From Ailurus styani (lineage: Eukaryota; Chordata; Mammalia; Carnivora; Ailuridae), in assembly GCA_002007465.1 (NCBI GenBank), contig LNAC01000032.1, positions 10,498,594-10,562,593 of the forward strand: 64,000 nt of DNA. Direction: 5' to 3'. Below are positions 57,195 through 64,000 of this stretch, one piece after another (position 1 is the first letter of the stretch; every line of letters starts with the position of its first letter). The notes under the pieces are model-generated. The model ran no database searches. It was not told the DNA's origin and was given only the letters and a program-made list of their open reading frames with translations. Position numbers and translations under genes: made by a program.

Positions 57195-58527
57195 CGCCTG
57201 AGGTGCGGAGGACGGGCCGGAGAAGGCAGAGCGCGGGGTTATTGAGTTCCGAGTGCTACCGTTTGGCGGGCCGCGGCTTGCTCTCCGACCCCGCCAGCCC
57301 ACACCCGGAAAACGGGCCCGTGTTCATTACGGGACAACCCGGCTGCACAGGCGGGAATTTCCCGGAGGAGACACTTGGGTGGGGGAAGCGGAGCGGACAT
57401 CCTGAAACGAAGCTGGAATGGACGTATAGGCGATGAAGCCAGCGCCTCTGGCAGATAGATTCCTGGGGACGCCCGATTTCAAAGCAGCCTGTGGGCCCAC
57501 TGGGCGAAGAGCAGGAAGGGCTCTTAATCTCAGCGGGCGCAACAGTGGGACAGTGAGGTTGTCTTGGCTGTGGCTAGTTTCAGAACAGAGGTCTGGGCAG
57601 TCGAGAAGAGTGACCGCCCCACGGTTTGCTCAGGGAGCGTGTTCTTCCTACAGAAGCACGGCCTTCCATTCCCCCGAGACGCCTGAAAAGCCATTTAACT
57701 GGGGTGCCATCGGGCTCCACCCTACCGGTCTGTGCACAGCTCCGCCCCGCTCCCTTTGACCGTGGCGGGAACAGGGTTACCAAAGCAGAAAATGAAAGTC
57801 GGGCTGAGTGAGCAACAGCCCCGCCCAGCCCGCCCGCCAGAGTTTCCTCTGTCGGCCCGGCAGCGGCCGGTTCCCGGCGCCTCCCCAGCTGCGGGGAAAA
57901 GCTGAGCGCGGGCGCTCTCGGTGGACGGCGCCTGCCCGACTGAGCATGCGCGCAAGCAAGGGGCTGGTTTTCGTTCCTCTGCCCTGCGGGAGGAGGCTGA
58001 AGGAAACCTTCCTGTTCTCGCACCCGGTCTCGGCCTCACCCTTGCTAGTTGTGAGGAGTCGGGTCGGTCTCCCCAGACAGCAACGACTGCACTCCTGCAG
58101 GGGAGAGGGCCGCAGCCAGCAGTACAACCTGTGGAAGAGAGATGCTGCAGAGCTGAATCCAGGTTGCTTTTCCCTTTCAACTTTTTGAAGTCAATGCTGA
58201 GAAAAGGCGCTTTCCCTTTCTTAAGCCGTGACCCCCTCTTACGGTCAGATCAGTTACCGTTTGTATGATACTACAGGCACACAAGTCAGAAGTGCCTTGT
58301 AATTCGTTAAGAAGATTTTTTTTGTGAGTTTTCTAAAAACAAAAATGAAACACGATAATTAGAAAGAGAGGTTTGGTAAAACAAGAAAATAAAATTTACG
58401 GATGTCCAAGCTATTAGGCCTTTCTGATCCCTAAAACAGGTACATCACTCTTAGGCACTTTCCCTTTCCGTGATGGAAGGATGCTTTCGGAGTTGGCCTT
58501 AAAATAATCTTACATGCTAAATGAGTT

Positions 58528-58950
58528 TCCTAGGGCTGCTGTAACTAAGTATCACTAACTGCCTCAAAACAATAGAAATTGTCTTACAGTTCCAGAGGCC
58601 AGAAGTCTGAAATTAAAGTGTTGTCAGGGCCATGCTTCCTCTGGGGGCACTAAGGAAGGATCTCTACCCCGAGAAGCATCTTCTAGCTTCTGACAAGTCG
58701 TTGGCTTATGGTGGCATAACCCCACAATCTTCACATGGCATGTCTGTTCAAATGTGGTGTCCTTTTTTATAAGGACACCAGTCATAGTAGATTAGGGGCC
58801 CAACTACTCTAGTATGACCTCACCTTTAATTATATCTACAATGACCCTATTTTCAAATAAGGTTAAATTCTGAGATACTGGGTGTTAGGTCTTAAACATA
58901 TGAATTGCAGGGGCATGACCAAATCCATAACACACCAATGCAAGTTACAC
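58528..58950 (+). mobile_element. Ancient LTR-like mammalian repeat, family uncertain
   Basis: GGGCTGCTGTAACTAAGTATC, CTTACAGTTCCAGAGGCCAG, AAGTCTGAAATTAAAGTG, TTATAAGGACACCAGTCATAG and CCTATTTTCAAATAAGG are in the order of a very common mammalian repeat. It starts a few hundred bases upstream of the CpG island. Confidence 0.65.
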
Positions 58951-59520
58951 ACATATACGCACACCCCAACCATGTTCCACATTCATTTTGGACCGCTCCA
59001 GATCACCACTGGACCTTTGTATTGCTGGTCTTCTTTTTTGTCTTTCTCTTGACTTAATTAATCTCTTCCAGATTCTCAAATCCACTTGCTTCATTTTTCC
59101 TGCTACTTGTTTTTCTAGTTACATATTACACAAATTTCTAAGAGTGTCTTCTATCTTTCATTGGGACGTATGAACTCAAACTAGCAAAAGCTGCTGAAGC
59201 AGCGTTGTGACCTCCCACCTGACACTAGTTTAAGTGCTTTATTTGTTCTGCTTCAATCTACAACCCATTCCCTCAGCACTCCTACCAATTAAAACCACAG
59301 GGCTGTCTAGGAGCACTACATACAGTGAGTCCCAAAGCACTGCTTTTTGATGGTAGTGAGACCCAATACTCAATGCTACATGTGGAAGTGGGCCAATGTA
59401 ATATCTACTCTTTTACAAATAACACTAGTTCTCCTCACTTCACCTTTCTTCTCCTGTTTTAGAAATATGACCTTGTTTCATATCTTTACTTTCTTCCTTC
59501 ATCTTTTTATTCAAAAGTTA
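58951..59520. other. 5' flank, unassigned
   Basis: Some pyrimidine-rich text that may be decayed L2; small frames (60-61 codons) are unsupported. Confidence 0.4.
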
Positions 59521-59526
59521 GCTGCA

Positions 59527-59776
59527 TGAGGACTTCCCTGGCCATTTTATCTAAAACTTCAACACTCCCACTTCATATCCTGAATTCCATATTAATTTTT
59601 TCGTTAGCACTTATCACTAAAATAATAGATATTTTGCTATTGGTATTCACCCCCATTTAAATTTAAGCTCCCCAAAGGCGGGGATTTTTGTCTGCCTTAT
59701 TTGCCATTGTATCCCCAGTGCCGGTACAGTGTTAGTACGTAGCAAGTGCTCAATAAATATTTGTTGTATGAATGAA
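59527..59776 (+). mobile_element. L2 LINE 3' end
   Basis: GTTAGCACTTATCACTAAAAT, AAGCTCCCCAAAGGCGGGG, CATTGTATCCCCAGTGCCG and GTGCTCAATAAATATTTGTTG then ATGAATGAA, the intact L2 terminus. Confidence 0.9.
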
Positions 59777-59888
59777 AGTCTTTTCATCCTTTCAAAGTTT
59801 TTATACTGAAAGAGAGAATGATGTTAGTATTCTTTTTATAAACTCTAGTACCGTACCAAGTAAAATTAGTTATTCAATAAATATTTTT

Positions 59889-60095
59889 TTTTTTAAAGAT
59901 TTTTTTTTTATTTATTCATTTGACACAGAGAGAGAGATTACAAGTAGGCAGAGAGGCAGGCAGAGAGAGAGGAGAGAGGAGGAAGCAGGCTCCCTGCTGA
60001 GCAGAGAGCCCGACGCGGGCCTCGATCCCAGGACCCTGGGATCATGACCTGAGCCGAAGGCAGCGGCTTTAACCCACTGAGCCACCCAGGCGCCC
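59889..60095 (-). mobile_element. CAN-SINE, young subtype
   Basis: Perfect 15-bp duplication TCAATAAATATTTTT at 59874-59888 and 60096-60110. The body is near-identical to the one at 15410-15621. Confidence 0.97.
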
Positions 60096-60189
60096 TCAAT
60101 AAATATTTTTAATGATGATGATGACAGCTGCTATCTGTGTCATTTCTATATTAAACTGTGAGTCTTCTGCTGGATGGGGACTGGTCTTT

Positions 60190-60310
60190 GTACTAATTTA
60201 TTCACTCAGTCAATAGAGTTTGACTACCTACTATATTAGGCACTAAAATAGACACTAGTGATAAAAAATAAACTATGGCCCCTGCCCTCAAAAAGCTTAC
60301 ATATTAGAAA
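60190..60310 (-). mobile_element. LINE 3' end (L2/CR1-like)
   Basis: CTACCTACTATATTAGGCACT and GGCCCCTGCCCTCAAAAAGC, antisense. Confidence 0.55.
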
Positions 60311-61480
60311 AAAAACTGCTTTGAGGATACCTCTAATCACTGATTACATAAATAGCCAGAAAATATTCTACAGATATCAGAGTTTTCCAGAAATAAATCT
60401 GCTAGTGTCCATGCTCCATGTTAGGCAATAGTCAGGATTTCATTAGGCCTGCTGCAAAATAAAGGAGGACATTCTGGCACAATACAGAAGTTTTCAAATT
60501 CTATCTAAGAAATGTATTAAGTATCATAAATGTATTTGTGTATCAAGGTTTTTTTGAAAATTGGTTCATAATTAGGCAGATAGCTGTTGGGGGTCGGGGA
60601 GAAAGATCAAAGAAAATGTTTATTAGAAAGGCTCACAGTCACTACTTTGGCAAGGTTTATAACATAACTTACCTCATTGATGCACATAACTTTCAAGAGG
60701 TTAAAAAATGATTTAAATTCTTTAAAGGAACTGGGAGGGGCAGAGAGCAAAAGGAAGTCGGAAGAAAAGAGAGAGCATGTTCTTTAAAAGATAATAGGGA
60801 ACTGATTGCCTATTCTTTACCACCATGTTCTGAATATCATTTAAGGGAATCTCACTGGAGTAGTTAACTGAACTTTGCAGTGATAAAAAATGAGTGGGCA
60901 GTGAACAGTCTTCTACCTGCACTCTTTATTTTCAAAATACCTCTGTGAGCTTAGGCTAGTCTAGGTTTAAACAACAGAAATGTCTCAACCCCTGGCCCCT
61001 TGTGACCCTATCTATCCCCCACATATCTTTTATCTACTTAATATGGTAACCATTTTCTAAGTATTATGGAATTAAAATTTTCGTTGTTCATAGTCTGCCA
61101 CCTCAAACTGACTAATATCTACATACTGCAAACAACTATAGCCCTAGATTGTATACATTTTTTAGATGGGGCAAGACTCTACGAGATCATCTGTTCTGAG
61201 CTCAGCACTATGCTAAGTGCTACAAGAGATAACTACAGGTGTGTATCGTGTGAAACAAAGATAGGGAACAGTCCATTTTTAGAGTCTTTTCCTATTAGAA
61301 AAGCTCCTAAGTCAATGAGTGCTGACATATAAAAAAGAATTAGTCAAAGATGTTATAAGGAGAGGATATGGATGGATAGAATTTTTGTGGAAAGAGGTTG
61401 GAAGAAAGACATCTAGTCCAAGAGAGAGAGAAACAGAACATGCTAAGGCATAGATATGTCATATTTGTAAGACCATAAAA
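60311..61480. other. 5' flank, unassigned
   Basis: Nothing recognised; frames of 66 and 88 codons have no support. Confidence 0.5.
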
Positions 61481-61499
61481 AAGGGTGCATATTGGGGCA

Positions 61500-61990
61500 C
61501 AGTTAGAAATAAAATTAGAAATTTAATATGAGGGACAGATCATGAGGGTTTAAAAAAGACAAGCAAAGGAATTTAAACATGATAAGGTAAGAAATAGGGA
61601 GTCATTGAAAGTTTCTGAGAAATGGAATAACATGATGAAAACAGTATAAGGGTAGGAAAAGAAGTAATAGATTAAAGAAAGCAATATTTCTTGACAACAT
61701 GTGCCATGCTCCCTAGGAATTAGGTACACAAGTGTGAATAAGACCGTTCTGGCTTGAGGAATCTGCAAGCAATTAATGGCTAGAGTGAGGTGTGGACAGA
61801 TATGGGGAAAGGGAAAAGGTCACTGAACAAAAGTAGACAAGAGGGATTAAATCTTATAAGGCCTTGATGGCTGAGATGAAGTATTGGATATTATCCTGAT
61901 GATAGCAGGGAGTTATTGAAGGGTTTGGAATTTTGAAGTTTGAAAATATCATAGTTACATTTATATTTTAATAGTTGCAAAGTGGAAAGT
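61500..61990 (-). mobile_element. Ancient LINE-like repeat (probable)
   Basis: AGGGAGTCATTGAAAGTTTC, GAATAACATGATGAAAACAG and ATAAGGCCTTGATGGCTGAG recall the mammalian '...GGGAGCCACTGAAGGGTTT...' repeat. It seems to occur twice here. Confidence 0.45.
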
Positions 61991-62078
61991 GGCTAAGAAT
62001 GAGGTTGAGACTGGAGGCTGGGAAACTGTTGAGCTGAACTAAAATAGAAGCAGTGGGGATAGAATAATGGACAGTCTT

Positions 62079-62265
62079 TTTTTTTTTTTTTTTTGACAGA
62101 GAGAGAGGGATCACAAGTAGGCAGAGTGGCAGGCAGAGGGAGAGGGAGAAGCAGGCTCCCCACTGAGCAGAGAGCCTGAAGCAGAGCTTGATCCCAGGAC
62201 CCTGGGATCATGACCTGAGAGGGGAAGGCAGATGCTTAACTGACTGACCCATCCAGGCGTCTCAG
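62079..62265 (-). mobile_element. CAN-SINE
   Basis: Perfect 14-bp duplication TAATGGACAGTCTT at 62065-62078 and 62266-62279. Head partly degraded (CCATCCAGGCGTCTC). Confidence 0.95.
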
Positions 62266-62329
62266 TAATGGACAGTCTTGAGAAATATTAAGGAAGTGGT
62301 ATTGGCTTGGTGACTAATTAGGTGTTGTG

Positions 62330-62500
62330 TAGTTGCTTATTTTAAATAACACAACAGCACTATGAATGAGGTATTATTATCTCAGTTCTACAGATAATGA
62401 AACATGTTCAGAGAAGTTAAATAATTCAACTTAGAATCTTAACTAGTAAATAAAGGAAGCAGTAGTAAAATCTAAACCTCTCTGATTCTAATCCTCACTT
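62330..62500 (-). mobile_element. MIR SINE
   Basis: ACAGCACTATGAATGAGGTAT, ACAGATAATGAAACATGTTC and AGAGAAGTTAAATAATTCAAC, reverse MIR order. Confidence 0.7.
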
Positions 62501-63554
62501 CAATAATATGTAGATAAATGTGTTAAGGAAATTACCTTATATTTTGTGTGACTTCATCAAATTAAAAAATAATACTAAGTTGTAAAATATCTTTATCTGA
62601 AGATTGTCTTTTTCTTCATCGTCTTTAAAATTTTTTTGTTCCTATGTCTCCGAAATTTACAAATATAAAAAGAATCTCTGCATTACCCTAATATTTTATT
62701 GTGAATATTTAACACAGCTACTTTTGATTAGGATATAGGCTCATCTATTCTTGAAATGATAATTAGTCAATTTTAATTTCAATTGGCTTTGCCATTCTAT
62801 TGCATTTAAAGGGGGTTAGAAGCTTGCTATGCATCTAGGATTCAAAATCATTATATGCAAGGATTTATTATAATTCTATGTTTTTAGACTATTGGATAAG
62901 TATGGGTAAATTTTGCTTCCTTTTCTTCCTCTAAACTTTAAATATAAGTCAGTCCAGAAAGAGATCATTAGCAAGATAAGAGCTTAGAGAAGGATGAGAT
63001 CTCTGTTTACAGGCTCCTTACCCAGTCTACTCACCTCATTGTATATTACACATTTCACAATAATGAGAAAATTGTGCCAAAGTAAAACAAATGGGTTTTA
63101 CTCACAACACCAAGAGAACTGATGGTTGAGTACAATGCCTTAGAGCGAAAGAGAGTTCAAGACACAAGTATGTTGAGTCTCATTCTACCTCTAACGACCT
63201 CTGTCTGTGCTAGTTAATTTTATCTTTTGGGGCAATTCACTTTGTCTCTCACTCTCAATTCTTTGTAAAAACTGTGAATTATATTTGTCAAGGGGAGAAA
63301 CCATGAACTGCCTTTCAAATTTAAGAAACTTTTTTTTTTCATGGTACTTGGTTCTGAAAGAGGCATTTAGCTCTACTACCTAAAATTATCTCACTCTCTA
63401 CCCCACCTACCCTCGTACGCACGCACGTGGCCACCAACTTGCCTGAGAAATTCTCCAAGTCTTAAAACAGTCATTCATCAGACCCTGAACTGGCCTAAGG
63501 CAAAACAGAATAATTAGCATTAACTCTGATGCTCTTGGGATTATTTATGTGTCA
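62501..63554. other. 5' flank, unassigned
   Basis: AT-rich with nothing recognised. A short (ACGC)n-like patch is at 63417-63427. Confidence 0.5.
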
Positions 63555-63568
63555 GAAACCTTCATGTA

Positions 63569-63781
63569 GGGGCACCTGGGTGGCTCAGTTGATTAAGCAT
63601 CTGCCTTTGGCTCAGGTCATGATCCCAGGGGTCCTGGGATGAAGCCCAGGGCTTCATCTGGGCTTCCTGCTTGGGAGTGGGGGGAACGGGAGGGGAGGCC
63701 TGCTTCTTCCTCTCCCTCTGCGGCTCCCTCTGCTTGTGTGCTCTCTCTCAAATGAATAAAATCTTAATAGATGAAGAAGAA
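63569..63781 (+). mobile_element. CAN-SINE, older subtype
   Basis: GAAACCTTCATGTA (63555-63568) and GAAACTCTCATGTA (63782-63795). The body has a small duplication around CCCAGGGCTTCATCTGGGC. Confidence 0.93.
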
Positions 63782-63799
63782 GAAACTCTCATGTAATAC

Positions 63800-63980
63800 T
63801 AACCTCTAATACTAACCCTATGAGGTAGGTATTTGACAAATAAGGAAATGGTAAAACAAAATATTTTGATTAATTTGCCTAGTGTCACATGACCAAGAAA
63901 AGGTAGAGCTGGAATTTGAACCAGGTCTGTTTGATTTCAAAATCCACACCCCTTCCATTTCATTACACTGCCTCATCTCA
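63800..63980 (-). mobile_element. MIR SINE
   Basis: ACCCTATGAGGTAGGTATTTG, CTAGTGTCACATGACCAAG, GTAGAGCTGGAATTTGAACC and AGGTCTGTTTGATTTC are clear reverse MIR blocks. Confidence 0.82.
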
Positions 63981-64000
63981 ACCTGTTTCCTAACCCCTAA

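Larger units (their letters stand above)
56290..58110. promoter_or_regulatory. CpG island with TATA-less RAP1GDS1 promoter
   Basis: CG dinucleotides are dense here and rare in the rest of the window. There are several GC-box/KLF-type sequences: GGGCGGGCGGGC at 56999-57010, GGGCGTG near 57143, CCGCCCC near 57613 and 57740, and CCCGCCC near 57820. An ETS/GABP-type CCGGAA lies at 57304-57309. An NRF1-like GCATGCGCGC is at 57944-57953 and the palindrome GAGCATGCTC at 57072-57081. No TATA box was seen near the expected start. The island extends about 1 kb upstream of the gene, so the outer half may drive a divergent transcript. Start sites are inferred, not seen. Confidence 0.85.

Noticed and set aside
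56283..57245. A 320-codon plus-strand frame across the CpG island
   Set aside because: It overlaps RAP1GDS1 exon 1 antisense, is rich in Arg, Gly, Ala and Pro as expected from GC content, crosses the N and the trinucleotide tract, and shows no domain.
57580..58180. Several 100-150 codon frames on both strands upstream of exon 1
   Set aside because: Overlapping frames in a CpG island with arbitrary composition; no recognisable protein and no consistent splice signals.
1..64000. CRISPR array, operon or bacterial mobile element
   Set aside because: The direct repeats are SINEs, target duplications or microsatellites of a vertebrate genome; no repeat-spacer pattern.

Overview
This is nuclear DNA of a carnivore, most probably a mustelid (mink, ferret, marten or otter group). 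The window holds 29 tRNA-Lys-derived CAN-SINEs, a family confined to Carnivora. Most are of the subtype that opens with GGGCGCCTGGGTGGCTCAGT and continues GGGTTAAAGCCTCTGCC, which I associate with mustelids. Many keep perfect 11-19 bp target-site duplications. Carnivore L1 3' ends, older L2, MIR, MLT and hAT/Tigger relics make up most of the rest. The species call is an inference from SINE type.

One protein gene can be supported: the 5' part of RAP1GDS1 (SmgGDS, an armadillo-repeat chaperone/exchange factor for small GTPases), on the minus strand. Exon 1 lies in a CpG island. It carries only ATG plus one base (56808-56805) before a consensus GTAAGT donor. Exon 2 (28484-28374) encodes residues 2-38. 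Intron 1 is about 28.3 kb (28485-56804). Intron 2 starts at 28373 and runs off the left edge; I found no exon 3 by eye. The exon 2 acceptor is a tandem TAGCAG (NAGNAG), so two N-termini are possible (Met-Ala-Asp or Met-Asp).

Layout (plus coordinates). 1-28373: intron 2, made of SINEs, two MaLR/ERVL LTRs, L2/MIR pieces, three L1 pieces and a MER20. 28374-28484: exon 2. 28485-56804: intron 1, with two hAT transposase fossils (one complete with an 8-bp duplication), a 2.9-kb L1, a MER2, L2/MIR pieces and SINEs. 56290-58110: CpG island with exon 1, its 5'UTR carrying an (AGC)7 tract, and a TATA-less promoter. 58110-64000: 5' flank with ancient repeats and SINEs; no gene supported.

I see no novel gene system. 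The points worth a second look are small: the NAGNAG start-codon splice, a CAG/AGC tract and overlapping poly-Ser upstream ORF in the 5'UTR, poly(A)-only insertions with target duplications, a 47-bp flank copy trapped inside a SINE tail, and a MER20 that seems to have used the target duplication of a hAT element as its own target.
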